Shown: positions 1 through 10,535 of the stretch, piece by piece | How the letters are laid out: each line of letters opens with the position of its first letter | How positions within the stretch are numbered: the first letter of the stretch is position 1 | From: Adenanthera pavonina | Taxonomy: Eukaryota > Streptophyta > Magnoliopsida > Fabales > Fabaceae | Direction: 5' to 3' | NCBI GenBank assembly: GCA_026686845.1 | Contig: JAIVEN010000026.1 | Span: 20,000,001-20,064,000, forward strand | Length of the DNA: 64,000 nucleotides | Translations under genes and position numbers: made by a program | Notes under the pieces: model-generated | Databases searched by the model: none | Told to the model about the DNA's origin: nothing | What the model saw: the letters and a program-made list of their open reading frames with translations, nothing else

Positions 1-1219
1 CCGCATTTAATGCTTCTGACATACTGAAATTCGAATTTTAGTTGGTCAACAGACGAATTTCGAAGGAACCGAAGTTTAAAGCTTCCAACGTAAAAATACG
101 AAGTTCGTCTGTTCATGAAGTGAAATTCGAATTTTGAAACTTGTAAAATGTTTTCACAATGTGACATACGAATTTTCAAGAAAAAAGTTTTTCTGTTAAG
201 TATGAACAGTGTTTTCAATTTTCTACAGTGCCCTCAAAATTCGAATTTTGGAAGCCCAAAATTCGTCTATTCCCAGTACGTTCAAAGAGGCACAGTAGTT
301 TATTTTCTTCAAAATTCGAATGTTGAAAGAGTGAAGTTCGTCTGTCAGAGAGAATCTTTTCAGACTAACTTCAACATTCGAAGTTACAAAACTCTGTCAT
401 TCGTATGTCAACATTTCATTCCAACAGACTCACAACCTTAGCTTCTGAAATTCAAATTTTAATGTTCAAAGTTCGTCTGTCAGAAAGCAGTTTTGAGACT
501 TAAATTATTCTTGATCTCAGATGAACTTCAACATTGTTTCAGATGAATTTCTTCCATTTTCATAAGTTGTGTTTTGTCTGAAATTCAAACTTTGAAGACT
601 CAAAGTTCGTCTGTTTCAAAGAAGCTTCTTTCAGACTTGTATGAAAATTCGAATGTTGGAAAGCCAAAGTTCGTCTGTCAGATAGTATTTTTGAAACTCA
701 AATTCTTCTTGATTTCAGATGAACTTAAACATTTTTCAGATGAATTTCTTTAGTTTTCAAAAATTATATTTTGTCTGAAATTCGAATTTTGAAGATGCGA
801 AGTTCGTCTGTTTCAAAAAGGCTTCTTTCAGACTTAGATGAAAATTTGAATTTTGGAGAATCAAAATTCGTCTGTCAGAGAGACATCTCTTCAGACTTAT
901 TCAGTTTTAGCTCGAAATTCGAATTTTCAAAGGCAAAGTTCGAATTTCCATATGACAGTTTAGTTTAAACTTCTCAAACTTCGTCTGTTTGTGGGTGTTT
1001 TTCAAATAAGTCAAGTTTTAACATAAAATCAAGGTTTGAAAACATTTTTTCTTCAAATCAAAATCTTTTACCCTCATTAAAACATAACAAAAGATCCTAC
1101 AGAAAATCTAGCAGCTATTGCTCAAAAATTCTTCACTTGAAACACTTTGATCTCCTTTGATATCTTCAATCCAAGCTCTTGATTGTTGCCTTGGAATCAT
1201 CAAAACTCTTAATTCAACG
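1..1219 (-). repeat. 3' LTR of the outer element (partial)
   Basis: Nearly colinear with 22766-23981 of the other LTR. It contains only U3 sequence; the AACGG/TATA core and R/U5 lie left of the window. The terminal CA expected at the internal boundary reads CG (1218-1219). The region is full of short TTCGAA and TTCGTCTG motifs. Confidence 0.9.
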
Positions 1220-1233
1220 TTCTCCTCCTTTTT
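1220..1233 (-). other. Polypurine tract of the outer element
   Basis: On the minus strand it reads AAAAAGGAGGAGAA directly before the 3' LTR. The inner element has AAAAAGGGGGAGAA here, so this copy carries one G-to-A change. It is the predicted primer for plus-strand DNA synthesis. Confidence 0.8.
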
Positions 1234-1375
1234 GATGATGACAAAATAACTTGCAAACTGGATTAGTACTTGGGTTTGCTTTCACAAGCTCCCCCTCAAC
1301 ATATGCATTATATTTCAACAGATATCATATACAGCAGATTAAGTGAAGATATTTAATGAGTAATAAGCACACCAC

Positions 1376-2084
1376 TAGAGCCGATAAAATGGGCCGGAGC
1401 CCGCGGGCCGGCCCGCTTAGCCCGCCAAAAATGGCGAGGCAGGCTGAAAAAATTGAGATCTTCATAATGGGGGTCAAAAACTTGGCCCGCCCCGCCAGCC
1501 TACCACTTTAAGCGGGCTAGCCCGCTTAGCCCACGGACTCGCCCGTTTTTTTTTTAATAAATATTTTTATATTTTTTTATCTATATAATTATATCTAAAA
1601 AAAATAAAAACTAAAAAAAAGGGTTTAAGCATCATTTTCTTTCTCAATCTTTCCTATATTTTAATTTTAGTTGTGTTTTATTTTGTTGAACTAAATGTTA
1701 CTTGTGGTATTACCATATTAATGTATTAATATATTATGCTTTAAGACTTTATGTATCAAACCGATAAAAGATTTCATGAATATAGTTATTTTATTCATTA
1801 TAGTGAATAAGAAATTAATAATTTAACTAAGTAGGGGAAAAAAGGGACTAACCAAATAAAAAGAGTAAAAAAAATAGGAGAAATTTTATGATTTAATAAA
1901 AAAATATAAAAAAATAGAAAAAAACAGGCTGGCCCGTTTAGCCCGCCAGCTCGCGTATGGCGGGGCGGGCTGGGGATTTCCAGGCCCGCCCTTATGCGAG
2001 CCTTAGCCCGCCCCGCCCCGCCCAAAAGGCGGGCCTATGGCGGGCCGGCCCGTTTAAGGCGGGCCGGCCCATTTACCACCTCTA
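1376..2084. mobile_element. Non-autonomous hAT-type DNA transposon, 709 bp
   Basis: Terminal inverted repeats start TAGAGCCGATAAAATGGGCC on the left and, on the reverse strand, TAGAGGTGGTAAATGGGCC on the right. The element is flanked by a perfect 8-bp duplication, CACACCAC, at 1368-1375 and 2085-2092, the duplication length expected for hAT. The termini are rich in GGGCCGGCCCGC-type G/C subterminal repeats and the middle is A/T-rich. No transposase is seen. The inner and C elements lack it at this position, so it is a secondary insertion between ORF3 and the 3' LTR. Confidence 0.88.
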
Positions 2085-2251
2085 CACACCACATTGCAAC
2101 CAAGAAATTCATTCATTTAATCAAATGTTGCAATACAAAAACCAAATTAATCAAGGTTTAAATACACAATACAAAATGCAAACAGAAACAGAAACAAAAA
2201 CACAAAGCACTACAAGAGGACTCAAGTCAAAGATTAAAAACAAGTCTTCAA

Positions 2252-4446
2252 TCATTTCTTCTTTGGCTTGGTCTTCTTGCTGTACATCTTTCCTTTCCCA
2301 GATGGCTCAGCAGATTTTCCAGCTTGCTTAGTCCCAGTTTGCTTCGTCTTCTCCCCCTTTTTGGCATCAGCAGGAAGGCCAACAAGATCAGCAGGAGGAG
2401 GGATCTGAGAGACAGGAATAGAACGAAGTGGGACAGGAGCAAAAGGAATTTCTGGTTCTACTGGTGCAGGAGGCTTAGGACTAGGTTCATCATCATCATC
2501 AGAGACTTCAAGCAACTCCTGCATTGCCTATCTTGAAAGAGCCAACTGAGCTCTTTGTTCCTCTGAAAGTCCATAGGCAGCAAGAGAAGGAGGAGCTGGT
2601 TCAGCAGTAGGAAACATTTCTTCAAGCCTTCTCTTCTGAGCTTACAATAGGGCGTTGTGTGCTATGGCCTCATAATCAACAACAGGCACAATGCTCCTCT
2701 CTTCATTTCCTGCACCTTCCTGTATTGAAGAGGTTGAAATGGCTGCAACCAGTCTTTCAACTTGCTCAGTCTCTTGAGTGGACAGGATTGAATCCTGAGC
2801 ATCTTCTTGCATAGGCTCAGGAAGGCTTGATTTTTGAAGCCCTTCTTCTTCTAGTCCATAATCCAAGGGAGGACCAGGACTAGGTGTCCTCATTGCACCA
2901 GTACCATCTATGTCATCATCATGGTCAAAGGAGGCAATCTCAAATGGGCTTGGAGGCTCAGGAGTTGGAGATTGGACAGGCACAGAGAATCTAAGCTGAG
3001 GTGGAGCTGAAATGGCAGGGATTGCACTTTTGATATCTTCATAAGCATCAGCCACCACCTTCATGTTCACAGCCAACTGATGGATCTGATCTTGCAGATG
3101 AGCAAATTTGGCATTTTGCTCATCCCGGATGCTGAGAATGAGTGTAGACAAACTGTCATACAACTCAGTGATCTTGGTTGGCTTGGCCAGTGAGGAGGGA
3201 GTAGAAGGAGGGTGAGTAGGCCTGGAGGGAGATGGAATTGGCTGAGAAGGCTGAGGTACAGCTCTGTCAGGAGCTTCAGAGGTGCCTCCTTGTTGTAGGG
3301 AGGCATTAGTAACAAAGAACAAATCTTCAGATCTCCTTGCTCCCTTTCCAACCTATCTTCCTTCATCTTTTTCAATGCCCATCCTCTGCAGTTCTTCCTC
3401 CTTGAATATTTCAGTGGGCTTGCCCTTCCCTTTCTCAATATGCTGAATTCTGGCATATTGCAGAATTCTGGAGATGATAGCAGCATAGGGAAGTGTGGAG
3501 TCTTTCCTCTGATCTCTAGCCTTGATCATGCGTTGAGGATGATGTGTCCCATATTAATCAGTTTCCCACGCATGATTGCAGTCATAACATGTGCCTCTAC
3601 CCTTGTTATCAAATTGAAGTTGCCTTCTTTGTTGAATATGATCCTGGACACTATGTAGTGCAGGATTCTCACTTGAACACTGAGGTCTGTAGGCTTCAAT
3701 ATGTTAATTGATGGCCAATTCTCCCCTCTTCTGAATAAAGTTCTCAGAATCGTACTTTCCTTGTAGTTCAGGAAGGGGCCACCTTCTTCATCAGCAGTAT
3801 CTGCCTCATCCATGTACCCAGAGGCAGTAATATCAATCCTGAATCCATCTTGCCCAGGGATCTCCAGCACCTCATTAAATGTCTCATCTGCAAGCCAAAT
3901 GGTCCTAGACCTTAGATTAACTGCCCACTTCTTCTTCTTGCTGTGGTATTTTAAAGAGGCATACCATGACTTCACTACCTCATCATCATATCTCTCTAAT
4001 ACTTCCAACAGATTCTTGTATCTCAACAACCATATCCCAGCATCAAAGTTGTTAGAGACCAAAAACTCTTCCAAGTTTACACAATGTGGCTTGATTACCT
4101 TCTTGTTGGCAAACTTGGTGGAGTATTCCTCTTGAATTTGTGGAGTGCTACATAGTGGCAGTGTGGTAAGCTCGTACTCTCCAGATTCTATACTGAAGGA
4201 AGCAGAGGAAGTAACAGCAGCATCAGTAGGAACAGGAACTGAAGGTTCTGCACTTTTTGAAGAGGAGGGTCCAGCTTTCTGAGATTCTTCTTTAGATGAT
4301 GATTTTTGGCGTTTGGAAGGTGTTGCCTTACTGGGTTCGGCTTTTCTCTTAGATTTTTCTCCTTCCTTTGAAGCATATTGTGATTTCACCGCTCTCTTTG
4401 GCCGAGCTCCAGCTTTCCCAGCTTCAGGATTTTTAACTCTTGCCAT
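2252..4446 (-). pseudogene. ORF3 accessory gene of the outer element, degenerate
   Basis: A minus-strand copy of the family's ~730-codon accessory ORF, starting MARVKNPEAGKAG at 4446 and ending in a lysine-rich tail at 2252. It has the basic/serine-rich N-terminus, central globular region, proline-rich linker, acidic segment and basic C-terminus seen in element C. A one-base deletion near 3526 shifts the frame. In-frame stops replace a tryptophan near 3353 and glutamines near 2642 and 2530. The central region resembles the 'putative plant transposon protein' domain found beside many plant retroelements; this is judged by eye. Function is unknown. Confidence 0.75.
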
Positions 4447-5441
4447 TTCTTCGGATGAATGTTGCAGAATGAGGCTTAGAATGGATTTAAATGAAGCGAA
4501 AGGAAGATTAATTGGTGGAAAATGATGATTTTTTGTCAGAATTTAAGAGATTTGAAGAGAGGATTGGAACAGACTCAAAGGAGTTAAGAATAGGGTTGCG
4601 TCTGTCCAAGTGAAAACCGTCAGTTTTAACGTATGTAATCGTCTGACAGATGAATTTTGAGGGGTCAAAATTCAAACTTCGGGCAGTTACAAGTTAAACC
4701 GTTTGGCAAAGTTTACTAACAGATGAATTTTCATCTGAAAGTTCGTCTGACAGAGGCTTGGATCAAGCAGTACAAACACAACAGACGAATTTTGTTCCAA
4801 CAAAGTTCGAATGTTGATGAGAAAACAGCAGGCAGCAAACAAAACATCAATCAATAGATGAATTAAGCATGCAGAACTTCATCTTTCAAGCATTCAGCAT
4901 GAAGAACATGATTCAACAGACGAATTTTGAACTGAAAATTCGAATTTTTCAACTTTTGTAAAGGTTGTCCAACAGTCGTATGTTAAGAAGTGATAATTCG
5001 TATAACAGTGATGGACAAACATAATTTTGAAATTTTTGTTCTTGAAAATTTGAACATCCATTATTCAACAGACGAATTTCGAGGCATCAGTGAGAACTGT
5101 TCCAAACCATAACAGGTCGAAGTTCGTCTGTTGGTCACCTAAAATTCGAATGTTGACCACATTGACTAGTACAAAAACACAGTTTATGAAGCAAAATACA
5201 TCTAACAACATTTAAAATACGAATATCATCATTAAAAACTTACAGAATGGATCCAGAACTTAGGATTTTCGTTATCTACTTCACTTTTTGGTTGATCGAT
5301 TCTGATATGCTCCAATCTTCAAGTGTATAGCCATTTAATCTTGTGAGGAGCACCTGCAACTTAAATTAAACACTCTCCGATGCTGAAGTTAGAATTAATT
5401 TAATATTGAAAATTCTAAAGATAGAATTACACAGGAATAAC
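4447..5441 (-). promoter_or_regulatory. Non-coding spacer between RNase H and ORF3, U3-like motifs
   Basis: No gene is seen. It contains repeated CAGACGAATTT / AAATTCGAATTT / GTTCGTCTG motifs as in the U3 of the LTRs. The TATAAA present about 40 bp before the ORF3 start in the two sister copies is altered here. It may be an inactivated internal promoter (inference). Confidence 0.4.
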
Positions 5442-8400
5442 TTACAGTTCATTGGGATTTACCATTCCCAATTCTCTCCTTATTTTGCAATGCTTGTCTT
5501 CTGATAGAGGTTTTGTGAGTATATCAGCAACTTGATCCTCTGTTGGGATGTACTCCAATCTGAATTCTTCTTTCAGAACGTGATCTCTTATGAAGTGGTG
5601 CCTAACTTCAATATGTTTCGTTCTTGAATGCATGACAGGATTCTTGGTGATATTTATGGCACTTTGATTGTCACACATGATTGGTATCTCTTTCATTTTA
5701 ACCTCAAGATCTTCAAGTCGCTGTTTCATCCAGATGACTTGGGCACAACAGCTTCCAGCTGCAACATACTCAGCTTCTGCAGTGGATAGGGCCACACTGT
5801 TTTGCTTTTTGCTGAACCATGAAACCAGGGATCCTCCAAGAAACTGACAAGTTCCACTTGTGCTTTTTCTGTCAGTTTTGGATCCTGCAAAATAAGCATC
5901 AGTGTATCCTTTGAGATCTTCTCCATTGTGTTTTGGATACCAAAGACCTATCTGTGATGTTCCAATAAGATATCTGAAAATTCTTTTCACAGCTGTTGCA
6001 TGGGTCTCTTTAGGACATGATTGGAACCTTGCACACATACAGACATTGAACATAATGTCAGGTCTGCTGGCAGTTAAGTACAACAGGGATCCAATCATTC
6101 TTCTGTACTGAGTAATGTCAAATATCTTCCTATTCTCATCCATGTCCAGTTTGGTTGAAGTAGCCATAGGTGTTCCCATTGGCTTGGCATTCTGCATTCC
6201 AAACTTCTTTAGCAGCTCCTTTAGATACTTGGATTGACTGAGAAAGATACCATCATGAAGCTGTCTGATTTGCAGTCCAAGGAAGAAGTTGAGTTCACCC
6301 ATCATTGACATCTCAAATTCTCCCTGCATTAACTCAGAAAATTTCTTACAAAGAGACTCATTAGTAGCACCGAATATGATATCATCAACATAGATTTGGA
6401 CAATGAGTAAATCTTCATTTTCTTTCTTAGTGAATAAAGTTGTATCTACTTTGCCTCTATTAAACCCCTTTTCAGTTAGAAAGTTGCTTAATATCTCATA
6501 CCATGCTCTAGGGGCTTGTTTTCAACCATAAAGAGCTTTCTTTAGTTTATAAACATGGTTTGGTTTTGTAGAATCCTGAAAACCTGGAGGTTGATCTACA
6601 TAAACCTCTTCCATGATATATCCATTTAGAAAGGCACTTTTTACATCCATTTGATACAATAAAATGTTTTTCATGAATGCATATGCTAGCAGTATTCTTA
6701 TGGCTTCTAATCTAGCTACTGGTGAAAAGGTTTCTTCAAAATCAATACCTTCTTCCTGATTATACCCTTTAGCAACCAATCTAGCTTTATTTCTAATTAT
6801 TGTTCCAGATTCATCAATTTTATTTCTAAAAACCCATTTGGTACTAATGACAGGATGATTTTTGGGCCTAGGCACTAAATCCCAAACTTGATTTCTTTCA
6901 AACTGATTTAGTTCATCTTGCATAGCCAAAATCCAGTAATCATCAGTTAAGGCTTCTTCAGCACATTTGGGTTCAATTTGAGAAATGAAAGCACAGTTTA
7001 GCATTTGATCCCTTAACTATTTTCTGGTTTTGACTCTCTCTTGAACATCTCCTATCACTTGATCAACAGGATGATTCCTTTGATATCTCCAAGCTCTAGG
7101 GAGTTCTTGAGATGTGTCTTCATTATTTTCTTCATCAAACACTTTCTCCTGGATATCTTCCTCTAGGTTAACAGATTCAGATATCTTTGGAGATTCAGTT
7201 CTACTTTTATCAGAAATGCCCAGTTTTTCAAAATTGAATGCAAGATCATCCTTATTGGTAACATGTTTTGAAACAGTTTCATTTTCAATGAAAACCATAT
7301 GCACAGATTCTTCTACCACATTTGATCTTTTATTATAAACTCTATATGTCTTACTCCTACTAGAATAGCCCAGAAATATACCTTCATCAGATTTGGCATC
7401 AAACTTACCCAGATTTTCTTTTCCATTGTTGTGGATGAAGCATTTGCATCCGAACACATGGAGATGGGACAGATTTGGCTTTCTTCCCTTGTACAGCTCG
7501 TATGGAGTCTTCTCAAGGATTGGTCTGATGTAGGCTCTGTTTATGATGTAGCTTGCTGTGTTCACTGCATCAGCTCAAAACACTTGAGAGAGTTCCTTCT
7601 CATTCAGCATAGCTCTAGCCATCTCTCCAATAGTTCTGTTCTTCCTTTCTACCACTCCATTTTGTTGAGGAGTCCTTGGTGCTGAGAAGTTGTGGTCAAT
7701 CCCATGCTCATTGCAGTATTCCAGGAAGTATGCATTTTCAAACTCTCCTCCATGGTCTGACCTGATAGACACAATAGAAATACCTTTCTCATTTTGCACT
7801 TTCTTAGCTAAGGTTACAAATGCATCAAAGGTATTACTTTTAGAGGAAAGAAATAATGTCCACGTGAATCTAGAATAATCATCTACAATTACCAGCACAT
7901 ACAGATTACCACCAAGACTTTTCACCCTAGATGGTCCAAGTAAGTTCATATGCAGCAATTCAAGTGGTCTAGTTGTGGTAACTTCATTTTTAGATTTAAA
8001 AGATGATTTAGTTTGTTTTCCTCTTATGCATGCATCACATTCTTTGTCCTTTTCAAAAGATATTTTTGGCAGGCCAGTTACTAGCTCATTTTTAACCAGT
8101 TTTGATAATTGATTCATGTTAACATGAGCTAATCTCCTATGCCATAACCAGTTATCATTATCCTGACTAATTAAACAAACAGAATCCAAGGGAGGAAGTT
8201 CATCAAGATCAATAGTATAACAGTTACCATCCCTTTGAGCTTTGAGGATTACTTTGTGATCACTTTTTATGATGACCAGGCAAAACTTTGAGTCAAACAG
8301 CACCCAATTTCCTTTATCACAGGTCTGACTCACGCTCAGCAAATTGTGGTTGAGGCCAATCACAAACAGCACCTCTTCAATGGATGTTTCCGGATTTTTG

Positions 8401-8656
8401 CCCACAATTCCAATACCAACAACTTTGCCATATTGATCACCTCCAAAGGTCACCTTTCCTCCTTTCTTGTCTCTAAGGGTGATGAACTTCTCCTTATCAC
8501 CAGTCATGTGACTTGAGCAGGCACTGTCCATGTACCATTTGTTGCTATTCTTAGCTTTGAGACAGACCTGCAAAACAATATTTATGTTTTCCTTTTAGGT
8601 ACCCAAATTTGCTTGGGTCCTTTTTGGTCAGTAGATTTTTCCTTAGATGCAGATGC
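5442..8656 (-). pseudogene. Pol of the outer element (protease-integrase-RT-RNase H), degenerate
   Basis: Read downward from the insertion point: the end of gag (GPKQIWVP), then protease WYMDSACSSHM near 8530, integrase zinc finger (H-x4-H near 8135, C-x2-C near 8040) and the DDE core. The first catalytic aspartate of the core is changed to asparagine (LLHMN rather than LLHMD). RT follows with the YVDDIIFG box near 6385, then RNase H with the terminal HIEVRHHFIRD and stop at 5442. In-frame stops lie at 7575-7577 (Trp to TGA), 7017-7019 (TAG, shared with the other copies) and 6522-6524 (TGA in the LYG box, shared with the inner copy). In RNase H, TDADF reads TDAYF. Pol is certainly inactive. 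Confidence 0.9.
8652..8656. repeat. Target-site duplication, left copy (GATGC)
   Basis: The five bases GATGC precede the TG of the inner element. The same five follow its terminal CA at 20343-20347. Across the insertion the outer gag reading frame resumes correctly. Confidence 0.95.
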
Positions 8657-10249
8657 TGTTAGCAAGGCTGACTTCCCAAGAGGGGGGTGAATTGGGAAGA
8701 TTGAAATTTTTGTCCATTCCCCAAGACAACTCTTGAGATTTATCCACTATACAGCAAGAATTTCAACGGGCTTCTTGCTAATGCCACAGTACACGAGTAT
8801 GCTCTGTTTCTGAGCTCTCTCAAACTCTCTAAGCACTTTCTCTAAGTGCTTCCCATTCCCCTTGTGAATTCTCCTCACAAGTAAATCTATCTTCCAGATG
8901 AAGAGTAGATTGTTTACAAAGTTATAACTCTCTTGAATAGAGTAGATATGAAGGTTAAAGTACAGATAATGAAGTTGAGCGAGTAAAAGCTTTTGAGAAG
9001 AAGATTCAGCAGAAATTCGGTATATACAAGTTTGATTCGTTACCTATAACTTCAAATGATGTTATATTTATAGTTCTAGGTCTCAAATATCCGTTAGAGA
9101 CTAAATCTATCCGTTGGGGAAGTTATCCAACGGTTACTCTGAAAAACTATCCGTTTACCAACCGTATTTAATGTTTCTGACACACTGAAATTCGAATTTT
9201 GGTTGGTCAACAGACGAATTTCGAAGGAACCGAAGGTTAAAGCTTCCAACGTTAAAATATGAAGTTCGTCTGTCCATAGAGTGAAATTCGAATTTTGAAA
9301 CTTGTAAAATATTTTCACAATGTGACATACGAATTTTCAAGAAGAAATTTTTTCTGTAAATAATAAATAGTATTTTCAATTTTCTACAGTACCCTCAAAA
9401 TTTGAATTTTGGATGCCCAAAATTCGTCTGTCCATTGAACGTTCAAAGAGGCACAGTAGATCACTTTCTTCGAAATTCAAATTTTGACAGAGTGAAATTC
9501 ATCTGTCAGAGACCGATTTTGAAACTTAATTTATTCTTGATCTCAGATGAACTTTAACATTGTTTCAGATGAATTTCTTCTGTTTTCTCAAGTTGTGTTT
9601 TGTCTGAAATTCAAATTTTGAAAGAGTAAAATTCGTCTGTCTCAAAGAAGCTCCTTTCAGACTTATATGAAAATTCGAATGTTGCAAAGTCAAAGTTCGT
9701 CTGTCAAAGAGCATTTTTCAAACTCAATTTCTTCTTGATTTCAGATGAACTTTAACATAGTTTCAGACGAATTTCTTTGGTTTTCACAAATTGCATTTTG
9801 TCTGAAATTTGAATTTTGACTTTGTGAAGTTCGTATGTCACTAAAAAGGCTTCTTTCAGACTTGATGAAAATTCGAATTTTGGATGACCAAAATTCGTCT
9901 GACAGAGAGACATCTCTTCAGACTTATTCAGTTTTAGCTCGAAATTCGAATTTCCAAAGGGCAAAGTTCGAATTTTCAACATGATAGTTCAGTTTAAACT
10001 TTCAAACTTCGTCTATTTGTGGGTGTTTTTCAAATAAGTCAAGATTTAACATAAAATCAAGGTTTGAAAACATCTTTTCTTCAAGTCAAAATCTTTTACC
10101 CAATCATAATAAAAACTAAAGATCCTATAAAAGATCTAGCAGCAAATACTCTTCAAATTCTTCACTTGAAGCACTTTGATCTCCTTTGATATCTTCAATC
10201 CAAGCTCTTGGATGTTGGTTTGGAATCATCAAAACTTCTTGATTCAACA
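8657..10249 (-). repeat. 3' LTR of the inner element
   Basis: A TG...CA bounded LTR. Near its left (U5) end it carries the GGGGGGTGAATTGGG-type segment. TATA is at 9065-9072, and U3 (about 9073-10249) contains the TTCGAA/TTCGTCTG array. It lacks a 132-bp segment present in the outer LTR (22184-22315). Confidence 0.95.
9065..9155 (-). promoter_or_regulatory. LTR core promoter: TATA box with phased AACGG boxes
   Basis: On the minus strand a TATAAATA box (9065-9072) is preceded upstream by four AACGG/CCGTT cores at 9091, 9111, 9129 and 9151, spaced 20, 18 and 22 bp. The third lies in TCCAACGGTTA (9126-9136), which matches the plant mitosis-specific activator (MSA) consensus YCYAACGGYYA bound by three-repeat MYB factors. 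Three of the cores are extended as AACGGATA or AAACGGATA. The role as promoter is inferred from position in the LTR. Confidence 0.65.
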
Positions 10250-10263
10250 TTCTCCCCCTTTTT
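10250..10263 (-). other. Polypurine tract of the inner element
   Basis: AAAAAGGGGGAGAA on the minus strand, immediately before the LTR start TGTTGAATC. Confidence 0.88.
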
Positions 10264-10535
10264 GATGATGACAAAACAACTCACAAACTGGATTAGTACT
10301 TGGGTTTGCTTTACCAAGCTCCCCCTCAACATATGCATAAGATATCATATCCCACAGATTAAGTGAAGATATTTAGAGCGCAAAATATTGCAACCAAAAA
10401 ATTCATTCATTTAACCAAATTGTTGCAATACATTAATTAAAGATCAGTTCTCAAAACATAAGGAATAACCAAAATACAAAATACAAGCAATCATAGCAAA
10501 GTACAACAAGAAGATTCAGCCTAAGTCTTATTCAA

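Noticed and set aside
7017..7022. Programmed read-through of the shared TAG
   Set aside because: The following bases (TTAAGG) do not fit the plant leaky context TAG-CARYYA; kept only as one of two explanations.
9126..9379. Small minus-strand frames in U3 of the LTRs
   Set aside because: They follow the TTCGAA/TTCGTCTG repeats, vary between LTR copies and have no coding pattern.
9174..10020. Heat-shock elements (nGAAnnTTCnnGAA) in U3, as in some heat-activated copia elements
   Set aside because: The GAA and TTC blocks do not keep the 2-bp spacing required by the element, so the heat-shock reading is not supported.
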